Positions 7,863 through 13,071 of a stretch of 13,071 bases of DNA are shown piece by piece. This stretch comes from Alterinioella sp963975135 (GTDB lineage: Bacteria > Pseudomonadota > Alphaproteobacteria > Rhodobacterales > Rhodobacteraceae), in the NCBI GenBank assembly GCA_963975135.1, contig CAXBGQ010000051.1, forward strand, positions 1-13,071, in the 5' to 3' direction. The position numbers and the translations under genes were made by a program. Within the stretch, counting starts at the first letter, position 1; every line of letters starts with the position of its first letter. The notes under the pieces were generated by a model, which had not been told where the DNA came from, ran no database searches, and was given only the letters and a program-made list of their open reading frames with translations.

Positions 7863-7977
7863 TCCTCCTCTTATCAGGTTTTCAATGCGCTTGAAAACGG
7901 GGCGATAAGACTCCGCGTCGCCAAGGGCCAAAAAGGGGCTCGAAGCAGACCAATGCGGGTTGCGACCGTCGTAGCTT

Positions 7978-8667
7978 CTATCGACCCTGTTTCCCCGCCC
8001 ATACCCTGCGAAAGCCCAGGATGCGCCCGCGCGAAGTGAGCGGGTCGTAAGTCAGCCCGGTCTCCGACATGCAATCGACGATCCGTTTGATCACCGCCGC
8101 CGGATAGCGCGGCGGATGCAGCTCCACGATCAGGAACCGCAATTGCGGGTTCCAGGGTTCATCGAACAGTTCGGCCTCGGCCCCTTCGACATCCATCAGA
8201 ACAACCTGCGGGCCATGGCGCGCGATCAGGGTGCGGATGCCGATCCGGGGGACATCGACCAGTTCATCTGCGGCAACATCCTGGCGCGCCAGCGAGCCGC
8301 CAAGAAACGCCGCGTTGGCCTGGAACGCGATATCGCCGCCGCCATCGCCCGCCGTCACCGCCGCATGAACAAGCTGCGTTTTTTCATGCCCGTTGCGGTC
8401 CAGATTGGCGCGGATCACCGGCACCATGGCGGGGTTCGCCTCAACGCTCAGCACATTTTCCGCACCCGCCTGTGCGGCGCAGATATTCGAGACAAACCCC
8501 AGCCCCGCGCCAAGTTCCAACACGCGAAAGCCCGGTTTGATCCGTTTTCTGGCGGCATGGGCCTCATCTTCTTCGTAGATCCCGGTTTCAAGCCGCCGCA
8601 TCAGGCCGGGGGTCTGCACCGCTTTCGGGATCTTCAGCGTTATGCCGTGAAGGGTGACGGTGGTCAT
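7978..8667 (-). CDS. FkbM-family SAM-dependent methyltransferase
   Basis: This 229-residue protein has a Rossmann methyltransferase core. Motif I is VLELGAGLGF (residues 49-58), an acidic ribose-binding residue lies in VEANPA (75-80), and the FkbM signature VLMDVEGAEAELF (156-168) is followed by FLIVELHP (178-185). FkbM proteins usually methylate hydroxyl groups on sugars, polyketides or peptides; the acceptor here is unknown. The ATG at 8667 has only a weak purine-rich stretch upstream. It is divergent from pth across 93 bases and its 3' end abuts the small ORF and hydratase block on the same strand, with no terminator visible between them. Confidence 0.87.
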   Translation of the reverse strand: MTTVTLHGITLKIPKAVQTPGLMRRLETGIYEEDEAHAARKRIKPGFRVLELGAGLGFVSNICAAQAGAENVLSVEANPAMVPVIRANLDRNGHEKTQLVHAAVTAGDGGGDIAFQANAAFLGGSLARQDVAADELVDVPRIGIRTLIARHGPQVVLMDVEGAEAELFDEPWNPQLRFLIVELHPPRYPAAVIKRIVDCMSETGLTYDPLTSRGRILGFRRVWAGKQGR

Positions 8668-8690
8668 GGGGGGCCTGCCTGCCGGCTTTG

Positions 8691-8719
8691 TTGAAAGATC
8701 GCTCTCGCCCGCCTATAGA
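8691..8719 (+). promoter_or_regulatory. Sigma-70-type promoter of pth
   Basis: TTGAAA (8691-8696), a 17-base spacer and TATAGA (8714-8719) make a good housekeeping promoter, placing the transcription start around 8726 and giving a leader of about 35 bases. On the opposite strand TTGCCA (8743-8738), 17 bases and TTCTAT (8720-8715) could serve the methyltransferase gene, which would make the two -10 regions overlap. Confidence 0.65.
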
Positions 8720-8760
8720 ACGCGCGTGGCTGAATTTTGGCAAGCGCGCGCGGAGGCGTC

Positions 8761-9435
8761 ATGAAACTGTGGGTAGGTCTGGGAAATCCCGGTGCCAAAT
8801 ATGCGCGGAACCGGCATAATATCGGCTATATGGCCGTTGACCGGATCGCCGCCGATCACGGGTTTTCGCCCTGGCGCGCCAAGTTTCAGGGCAGCCTGAG
8901 CGAGGGCCGGTTCGGGTCCGAAAAGGTGGCACTGCTAAAGCCCGAAACCTTCATGAACCTGTCGGGCCAATCGGTTGGCGAAGCGATGCGTTTTTTCAAG
9001 CTGCAGCCGCAGGATGTGACCGTGTTTCAAGACGAGCTAGACCTTGCCCCCGGCAAGCTGCGGGTCAAGACCGGCGGCGGCCATGCCGGGCATAATGGCC
9101 TGCGCTCACTGCATGCCCATATCGGTGAGGGCTATGTCCGGGTGCGGTTGGGCATCGGCCATCCCGGCCACAAGGACCGCGTGTCGGGCTATGTGCTGTC
9201 GGATTTCGCCAAATCCGATCAGGATTGGCTGGACGATCTGTTGCACGGCGTCTCGGACGGGGCGGGCGATCTGGCGGCGGGCGATAGCGGGCGGTTCATG
9301 AACGCCGTCGCACTGCGCACCACGCCGCAGCGCCCCTCGGGCGGCAAGGCCGAAAAACCGGCGAAAGCGCCCGAGCCCGCACCGCCGCCTGACGAGCGCA
9401 CCTCGCTGCAAAAACTCATGGACCGGTTTCGGTGA
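8761..9435 (+). CDS. pth: Peptidyl-tRNA hydrolase
   Basis: This 224-residue enzyme cleaves the ester bond of peptidyl-tRNAs released from stalled ribosomes, recycling tRNA in the cytosol. Key positions are present: GLGNPG (residues 6-11) with Asn9, catalytic His19 in NRHNIGY, Asn66 in TFMNLSG, Asp91 in FQDELDLAPGK, and HAGHNGLRS (108-116) with Asn112. The usual His before DE is Gln here (FQDE). Residues 190-212 form an Ala/Pro/Lys-rich linker before the end TSLQKLMDRFR, an extension common in alphaproteobacterial Pth. I start at the ATG at 8761, with GGAGG 5 bases upstream; an in-frame upstream start at 8737 would add eight residues before the conserved MKLWVGLGNP. Its stop overlaps the next gene's start (TGATG). 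Confidence 0.97.
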   Translation: MKLWVGLGNPGAKYARNRHNIGYMAVDRIAADHGFSPWRAKFQGSLSEGRFGSEKVALLKPETFMNLSGQSVGEAMRFFKLQPQDVTVFQDELDLAPGKLRVKTGGGHAGHNGLRSLHAHIGEGYVRVRLGIGHPGHKDRVSGYVLSDFAKSDQDWLDDLLHGVSDGAGDLAAGDSGRFMNAVALRTTPQRPSGGKAEKPAKAPEPAPPPDERTSLQKLMDRFR

Positions 9436-10460
9436 TGCACGACATCGGCGCGGCCTTTGCCCGTCAAGGGCGCGCCTGCGACGCGCTCGGCTCGCCCTTC
9501 ATGGCCCGGCTGATGCCGCTTTTGTGGCGGATCATCGCGGCGGGCGATGGCTTGGTCGCGGCGCGCCTGTTGACCTGGCAGGGCGACCCGACGGCGATGG
9601 GCGATGCGGTGCCCTTGCGGCTGGCGGGCGCGTTGCACGCGCTGGTGCTGACGCGCGCCGATGCCGGGCTGCTGGCGGCCTACCCGCCGCATGTGGTGGC
9701 GGATGATGTGTTGGAACTGGCGGTGGCCACGGCCCTGCAGACACATTCGGCGCAGATCCTGGCATGGCTGGAGCAGCCACCGCAGACCAATGAAGTGGGC
9801 CGCTCCGCCGCCCTGTTGGCCGGGGCCGCATGGGTGCAGCGCCAAGCCGGGCTGCCGCTTGTCTTGTCGGAGCTTGGGGCCAGCGCCGGGTTGAACCTGC
9901 ATTTCGATGATTACTACCTGGCGAACGGCATCGGACGCCCGGACAGCACGGTGACCCTGACGCCGGAATGGGACGGCCCGAGCCCGCCCACAGGGCCAAT
10001 CGCGGTTGCCGGTCGAGCCGGCGTTGACCTGAACCCGCTGGACCCCACCGACCCCGATCAGGCGTTGCGGCTTTTGGCCTATCTCTGGCCGGACCAACCG
10101 CATCGCGCGGCCCTGACACGCGCGGCCATTGCCATTGCCCGGACCCGCCCCGATCAGGGCGACGCGGCGGGGTGGCTTGAGGCGCGTCTTGCGGACCCTC
10201 GGCCTGGCGCTGTGCATATGGTCTATCACACGATTGCCTGGCAGTATTTTCCGACAGAAACCGCCGATCGGTGCCGCGCGGCGCTCGCAGCGGCAGGTGC
10301 CCGGGCGACACATGACGCGCCATTGGCGCATCTGGAGATGGAGGCGGATGGGGGTAAAGAGGGGGCCGCGTTGCGGGTGCGGGTTTGGCCCTCAGGTCGG
10401 GAAACCCTGTTGGCGCGGGTGGATTTTCATGGCCGCTGGATCAGGTGGTTGGCGGGGTGA
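9435..10460 (+). CDS. DUF2332 domain protein
   Basis: This 341-residue protein of the DUF2332 family has no established function. Conserved-looking segments are QTNEVGRSA (117-125), LVLSELGASAGLNLHFDDY (142-160), LNPLDPTDPDQALRLLAYLWPDQ (199-221) and HMVYHTIAWQYF (261-272). The glycine-rich ELGASAGLN at the end of a hydrophobic strand resembles motif I of Rossmann methyltransferases, so a SAM-binding role is possible but unproven. No signal peptide or membrane segment is evident. The ATG shares its A with the pth stop (TGATG), so the gene is very likely co-transcribed and translationally coupled with pth. A GTG one codon upstream at 9432 is an alternative start. Confidence 0.85.
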   Translation: MHDIGAAFARQGRACDALGSPFMARLMPLLWRIIAAGDGLVAARLLTWQGDPTAMGDAVPLRLAGALHALVLTRADAGLLAAYPPHVVADDVLELAVATALQTHSAQILAWLEQPPQTNEVGRSAALLAGAAWVQRQAGLPLVLSELGASAGLNLHFDDYYLANGIGRPDSTVTLTPEWDGPSPPTGPIAVAGRAGVDLNPLDPTDPDQALRLLAYLWPDQPHRAALTRAAIAIARTRPDQGDAAGWLEARLADPRPGAVHMVYHTIAWQYFPTETADRCRAALAAAGARATHDAPLAHLEMEADGGKEGAALRVRVWPSGRETLLARVDFHGRWIRWLAG

Positions 10461-10574
10461 ACCTGACGACAAGAGACGCACCCGCCTCTTCCGGCGGATT
10501 ACCTGCGACCCCGTGTTATTGTCTGCGCGCGCCATATGTTAGGGATATGGACCGCTGACAATGAGGCCGACACC

Positions 10575-10952
10575 ATGACAGATATGGACCCATCGCTAAA
10601 CGTTTTGGGCACGCCCCTGACCACCTGTTCGCAGGATCCGGTCACCGGATATTTCCGCGACGGGCATTGCAATACCTGCGCCCAGGATCAGGGCAGCCAC
10701 ACCGTTTGCGCCGTGATGACCGCCGAATTTCTGGCGTTCTCGAAATATGTTGGCAATGATCTGAGCACACCACGGCCCGCGTTCGGTTTTGCGGGCCTCG
10801 TCCCCGGCGATCACTGGTGCCTGTGTGCGGGTCGGTTTCTGCAAGCCCATGATGAAGGCTGCGCGCCACGGGCCGTTCTGGAGGCCACGCATATGCGGGC
10901 GTTGGACATCGTGCCCTTGAGCATTTTACAGGGCCATGCCGTCTTGCCCTGA
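10575..10952 (+). CDS. DUF2237 family cysteine-rich protein
   Basis: This 125-residue protein matches the DUF2237 family throughout. NVLGTPLTTCSQDPVTGYFRDG (residues 9-30) is followed by HTVCAVMTAEFLAFSKYVGNDLSTPRP (42-68), GLVPGDHWCLCAGR (74-87) and VLEATHMRALDIVPL (101-115). Seven cysteines (18, 32, 35, 45, 82, 84, 96) and conserved histidines suggest metal binding or redox chemistry, but the function is unknown and no export signal is seen. I start at the ATG at 10575, with GAGG 8 bases upstream; the frame is open to an ATG at 10536, but the added 13 residues are not family-like. A TATGTT at about 10534-10539 might be a -10 element, but its -35 is poor. It converges with the LuxR-type gene, 15 bases away. 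Confidence 0.88.
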   Translation: MTDMDPSLNVLGTPLTTCSQDPVTGYFRDGHCNTCAQDQGSHTVCAVMTAEFLAFSKYVGNDLSTPRPAFGFAGLVPGDHWCLCAGRFLQAHDEGCAPRAVLEATHMRALDIVPLSILQGHAVLP

Positions 10953-10967
10953 AGGCAGGAAATCAAC

Positions 10968-11450
10968 TCAATCAGGGGCCGCAGCCAGAAGATCATCGAT
11001 AAAGAGGCTCAGCAATTGCGGACGCCCCGTTACGCCTGCCTTGCGATAGATCGCGTTTGTCTGCGCCTTGACGGTGCCCTCGGAGGTGTCGCGCAGCTCG
11101 GCGATCTCGGCCAGGCTGAGCCCTTTGAGTGCAAAAAGCGCGACATCGCGTTCGGCCGGTGTCAGCACCCATTGTGAAAACCGGTCATGGACCACGGCCA
11201 TGAATTCGCCCGAGGCTGCGCGCAGGTTATCTTCCGCCAGACGTTGGCGGGCACGGGCGTGGCGCAGCACCAGAGTGCCAGCAATCAGCCCCGCCAGCAG
11301 GCCAAGGGCCGCCGCGACCTCGATCACTTCGCGCATCTGCCACGACAGGGGCGTGCTGCGCAGGCCGAGAATGCCGGTCAGCAGATCCCACAGGAAAACA
11401 GTGGTGAAGCCGGCCTGAAAAATCACCAGAAAACGTAACGCCCAGGTCAT
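10968..11450 (-). CDS. Membrane-tethered LuxR-type transcriptional regulator
   Basis: This 160-residue protein has two hydrophobic helices (about residues 5-28 and 43-62) joined by a short loop. A basic stretch RHARARQRLAEDN (63-75) and a short helical linker follow. The C-terminal LuxR/GerE helix-turn-helix (about 94-156) reads LTPAERDVALFALKGLSLAEIAELRDTSEGTVKAQTNAIYRKAG in overlapping parts. There is no receiver domain and no autoinducer-binding domain, so it looks like a one-component regulator anchored in the inner membrane with its DNA-binding domain in the cytoplasm. GAGG lies 8 bases before the ATG. It starts 21 bases after the stop of the Asp/Glu-rich exported protein gene, implying one transcript and a shared role. 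Target genes are unknown; its own operon is the obvious candidate. Confidence 0.85.
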   Translation of the reverse strand: MTWALRFLVIFQAGFTTVFLWDLLTGILGLRSTPLSWQMREVIEVAAALGLLAGLIAGTLVLRHARARQRLAEDNLRAASGEFMAVVHDRFSQWVLTPAERDVALFALKGLSLAEIAELRDTSEGTVKAQTNAIYRKAGVTGRPQLLSLFIDDLLAAAPD

Positions 11451-11471
11451 CGCACCGGCCTCGTGCCATGC

Positions 11472-11903
11472 TCAATCATTATCGCCGCCATCCTCGCCGC
11501 CGTTGCCATCCTCGCCGCCGTTACTATCTTCGTCGCCGTTACTATCTTCGTCGCCGTTACTATCTTCGTCGCCGTCGCCATCCTCGCCGTCGTCGCCATC
11601 CTCGCCGTCGTCGCCAATATCGTCATCATCTTCATCATCTTCAAACGGATGGCGCACGTCGCCGTCTTCGGCGCGCGAAATATCGCGCAGAACCTCGCCG
11701 GTAGTGCGGTCGAGGATGATCTCCCGCAGGATGTCACCGCGTTCGGCGGTGATCCGGATACGCCCAAGCCAGGTCCGGCTTTCCTCGACATCGGTATATC
11801 CCGTCGCCTGCAATTCCGCGATCCATGCCCGTATCGCTGATACGCCGTCGGCAAAGGCGGGCGTGGCAAGGGCAAGAGAGAGAATGAGGATCAGGGTGCG
11901 CAT
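11472..11903 (-). CDS. Exported PepSY-like protein with Asp/Glu/Gly/Asn-rich tail
   Basis: This 143-residue precursor has a signal peptide (residues 1-18, probable cleavage after ATPAFA). A compact alpha/beta domain (about 20-80) follows: helix AIRAWIAELQATGYT, then strands RIRITAERGDILREIILD and TGEVLRD, resembling one PepSY unit. The tail (88-143) has 32 Asp/Glu out of 56 residues and no basic residue; DEDSNG occurs three times from a perfect 18-base tandem repeat. The protein is presumably periplasmic or membrane-associated; the tail could bind Ca2+ or other cations, though this is inference. It is a relative of the gene 149 bases upstream, sharing the ELxAxGYT start of the domain. The ribosome binding site is weak (GAGTG). 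It is co-directional with the membrane LuxR gene, 21 bases downstream. No clear own promoter was found. Confidence 0.8.
   Translation of the reverse strand: MRTLILILSLALATPAFADGVSAIRAWIAELQATGYTDVEESRTWLGRIRITAERGDILREIILDRTTGEVLRDISRAEDGDVRHPFEDDEDDDDIGDDGEDGDDGEDGDGDEDSNGDEDSNGDEDSNGGEDGNGGEDGGDND
11516..11569. repeat. Three perfect 18-bp tandem repeats inside the acidic tail
   Basis: The unit CGCCGTTACTATCTTCGT occurs at 11516-11533, 11534-11551 and 11552-11569 without mismatch. On the minus strand it encodes the hexapeptide DEDSNG. The unit length is a multiple of three, so copy-number change would lengthen or shorten the tail without a frameshift. Confidence 0.95.
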
Positions 11904-12011
11904 GGGGTCACTCTAAAACAGTTTGTGATCGGTTTGCATCGAAACACGTGGCTTATCCGAAGGTTTCGGCAAGAGCGGCTTGGGTCAACCCCAAAGCACG
12001 GGAGTGGAGAA

Positions 12012-12033
12012 GCTCCGCCATTTCTGGCGGAGC
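12012..12033 (-). terminator. Strong hairpin after the Asp-rich protein gene (attenuator or terminator-like)
   Basis: A perfect 9-bp stem, GCTCCGCCA/TGGCGGAGC, carries a GAAA loop in the minus-strand RNA and lies 20 bases after the stop of the first acidic-protein gene. It is followed by TTCTCC rather than a full T-run, so it may only reduce read-through into the downstream two genes or protect the 3' end of the upstream message. Confidence 0.5.
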
Positions 12034-12052
12034 AACTGCGTAATCGTATGGC

Positions 12053-12550
12053 TCAGTCGTCATCATCGCCATCGTCGTCGTCGTCATCATCGCCATCGTC
12101 GTCGTCGTCATCGCCGTCGTCGTCGTTATCATCATCGCCGTCGTCGTCGTCGCCGTCATCGCCGTCGCGGTCATCGCCGTCGTCGTTGCCTTCGCCGTCG
12201 TCGTTGCCATCGTCGTCGTCGTTGCCATCGTCGTCGTCATTGCCATCTTCGTCGACCGATTCACTGATGACATTGCCATCCGCATCAAAGACGCGTTCAG
12301 TCTCAACGCCGTTCACCACAATTTCTTCACGCAGCAGGAGGCCATCAAGGTTGTAGTAACGCTCAATTCCATCTGTCGCATTCCGGGCCTCGACCTGAAT
12401 GGTATCGGCACGGGTATCGACCTCGATCCGGGTGTAGCCCGCGGCCTCGAGTTCCGACACGATCGCATCGATGACAGGGGTTTGGGCAACGGCAGCGGTG
12501 GCAAAAAGGGCTGCACCTGCGGTCAGCGCGGCAAGGGGTTTCAGGGTCAT
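12053..12550 (-). CDS. Exported PepSY-like protein with hyper-acidic poly-Asp tail
   Basis: This 165-residue precursor has a signal peptide (residues 1-22, probable cleavage after TAAVA). A small alpha/beta domain (about 24-88) is built as helix VIDAIVSELEAAGYT, strand RIEVDTRADTIQVEA, and strands IERYYNLDGLLLREE and TERVFDADGN. This is the size and order of a PepSY-like unit, and its helix start resembles the downstream paralogue. Residues 100-165 are a low-complexity tail with about 46 Asp out of 66 residues, interrupted mainly by Gly and Asn. The FDADGNVISES junction resembles part of an EF-hand loop, so Ca2+ binding is plausible but not shown. The start is well supported: AAAGGAG 6 bases upstream and a TATAAT element before it. 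A hairpin follows the stop. The function is unknown; an envelope sensor or cation-buffering role is inference from the context with a membrane-tethered regulator. Confidence 0.8.
   Translation of the reverse strand: MTLKPLAALTAGAALFATAAVAQTPVIDAIVSELEAAGYTRIEVDTRADTIQVEARNATDGIERYYNLDGLLLREEIVVNGVETERVFDADGNVISESVDEDGNDDDDGNDDDDGNDDGEGNDDGDDRDGDDGDDDDGDDDNDDDGDDDDDDGDDDDDDDGDDDD
12061..12108. repeat. Two perfect 24-bp tandem repeats in the poly-Asp coding region
   Basis: Positions 12061-12084 and 12085-12108 are identical 24-base units made of CAT/CGT/CGC triplets. They encode the Asp-rich octapeptide periodicity at the C-terminus (Gly at residues 153 and 161). Confidence 0.9.
12203..12238. 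repeat. Two perfect 18-bp tandem repeats plus a partial third in the poly-Asp coding region
   Basis: The unit GTTGCCATCGTCGTCGTC occurs at 12203-12220 and 12221-12238 and continues as a degenerate copy. It encodes repeating DDDDGN in the proximal part of the tail. The whole stretch 12056-12250 is a triplet-based low-complexity sequence. Confidence 0.9.
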
Positions 12551-12570
12551 GTCATGCTCCTTTGGGTCAA

Positions 12571-12576
12571 ATTATA
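12571..12576 (-). promoter_or_regulatory. TATAAT -10 element of the poly-Asp protein gene
   Basis: A perfect TATAAT on the minus strand lies 20 bases before the ATG, giving a short leader of about 13 bases that holds AAAGGAG. No good -35 hexamer is present 16-18 bases upstream, which suggests dependence on an activator; two inverted repeats lie further upstream. Confidence 0.55.
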
Positions 12577-12651
12577 GCGCGACGGGATCTCCCTGATCTC
12601 GCCGCCTATCGATCCAAATCGGTCAACTTCCGGGCATACGCCATTGGCATG

Positions 12652-12706
12652 AGGTTTAGACCCCCTCGCATAAACCTGTGCTGAGGCCCATAAACTGAAG
12701 TTTATG
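12652..12706. promoter_or_regulatory. Cluster of two inverted repeats with TAAAC-type half-sites (candidate operator)
   Basis: CATAAACT-GA-AGTTTATG (12689-12706) is a perfect 8-bp inverted repeat with a 2-base centre. Next to it AGGTTTA (12652-12658) and TAAACCT (12671-12677) form a second, 7-bp inverted repeat with a 12-base spacer. The four half-sites share TAAAC(C/T). They lie between the trpB terminator and the promoter of the poly-Asp protein gene, upstream of its TATAAT by roughly 75-130 bases. The binding protein is unknown; the membrane-tethered LuxR-type regulator is the local candidate. Confidence 0.5.
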
Positions 12707-12710
12707 TCCG

Positions 12711-12737
12711 AAAAAGGCAGCGACGCGAGGCGCTGCC
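12711..12737 (-). terminator. Intrinsic terminator of trpB
   Basis: On the minus strand a 7-bp stem GGCAGCG/CGCTGCC (12737-12731 with 12722-12716) with an 8-base loop is followed directly by TTTTT (12715-12711). It begins 28 bases after the trpB stop. Confidence 0.9.
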
Positions 12738-12765
12738 CATTCCAGATTCACTGCTGGAAAGGGCC

Positions 12766-13071
12766 TTAATGGCCGCCCATTTCAAAGCCGAGCGCGCGCG
12801 CGACGGTAAAGATATCCTTGTCGCCGCGGCCGCACATGTTCATGCAGATGATGTGATCTGCAGGCAGCGTCGGAGCCAGCTTGATGACATGGGCCAGCGC
12901 GTGGGAAGGCTCCAGCGCCGGGATGATCCCCTCCAGCTCGCAGCACAGTTGGAAAGCGGCCAGCGCCTCCTTGTCGGTGACCGAGACATATTTGGCGCGT
13001 CCGATCTCATGCAGCCAGGAATGTTCCGGCCCGATGCCGGGATAATCGAGGCCAGCCGAAATCGAATACCC
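12766..13071 (-). CDS. trpB: Tryptophan synthase beta subunit, C-terminal part (cut by window edge)
   Basis: The last 101 codons of trpB are present; the rest lies beyond the window. TrpB is the PLP enzyme that condenses indole with serine to form tryptophan. The fragment begins GYSISAGLDYPGIGPEHSWL and continues with YVSVTDKEALAAFQ and EGIIPALEPSHALAHV. It then carries the PLP-region motif CGRGDKDIFTV (residues 80-90 of the fragment) and ends in FEMGGH at TAA 12768-12766. These are the family's standard C-terminal sequences without gaps. A clean intrinsic terminator follows. Its partner trpA is in this same window but on the opposite strand at 2.6-3.4 kb. Confidence 0.96.
   Translation of the reverse strand, partial: GYSISAGLDYPGIGPEHSWLHEIGRAKYVSVTDKEALAAFQLCCELEGIIPALEPSHALAHVIKLAPTLPADHIICMNMCGRGDKDIFTVARALGFEMGGH

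Noticed and set aside
7668..7931. Longer form of the small membrane ORF from a TTG at 7931
   Set aside because: There is no ribosome binding site before the TTG, whereas the internal ATG at 7862 follows a purine-rich GAGGAGGA.
6789..7952. TTGGTCTGC at 6789-6797 and inverted at 7952-7944, flanking the hydratase block like terminal repeats
   Set aside because: Nine bases over 1.1 kb is within chance, and no transposase or target duplication was seen.
11953..12052. Minus-strand frame ending in an HTH-like stretch (GLTQAALAETFG)
   Set aside because: It is only about 35 residues outside the acidic gene, has no ribosome binding site, overlaps the hairpin and stops at once. It is probably chance or a very old remnant.
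11463..12356. Long plus-strand frames encoding Ser/Pro- or Arg/His-rich repeats
   Set aside because: They are antisense readings of the Asp-rich triplet repeats; the minus-strand frames have signal peptides, folded domains and a strong ribosome binding site.

Overview
The window looks like chromosomal DNA of a Rhodobacteraceae (Roseobacter-group) alphaproteobacterium. The evidence is high GC with GC-rich third codon positions, an L25/CTC protein with an acidic tail, Pth with an Ala/Pro-rich tail, DUF2332 and DUF2237 proteins of the kind common in that family, and sequences that read best as alphaproteobacterial orthologues. This assignment rests on reading the proteins, not on a database search.

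Layout from left to right. A CurA/YncB-type NADP-dependent oxidoreductase (+) converges on the ribosome-associated ATPase ychF (-). Divergent from ychF is trpA (+), followed by a tiny hydrophobic ORF. A perfect inverted repeat then precedes lldD (+), an FMN-dependent L-lactate dehydrogenase. lldD overlaps tail to tail by 4 bases with a YbjJ-like MFS transporter (-). Next is rplY (+, ribosomal protein L25/CTC) with a textbook terminator. A block of slightly lower GC with different codon use (about 6.87-7.98 kb) holds a 2-keto-4-pentenoate hydratase-family gene translationally coupled to a small membrane-protein ORF (both -). An FkbM-type methyltransferase (-) and pth (+, peptidyl-tRNA hydrolase) diverge from a short promoter region. 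pth overlaps a DUF2332 gene in a TGATG junction, and a Cys-rich DUF2237 gene follows.

The right end, all on the minus strand, holds the most unusual part. The 3' end of trpB and its terminator come first, then two inverted repeats built from TAAAC-like half-sites and a TATAAT promoter element. After these lie two related genes for exported small alpha/beta (PepSY-like) proteins with extraordinarily Asp-rich tails, and a two-TM membrane-tethered LuxR-type regulator 21 bases downstream of the second. I read these three genes as one candidate envelope-signalling cassette of unknown function.

Most other genes are ordinary housekeeping or metabolic genes: translation (rplY, pth, ychF), tryptophan synthesis (trpA and trpB, split onto opposite strands about 9.4 kb apart) and lactate oxidation (lldD). 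No rRNA, tRNA, CRISPR array or intact insertion sequence was seen, and no stretch longer than 300 bases lacks a gene.
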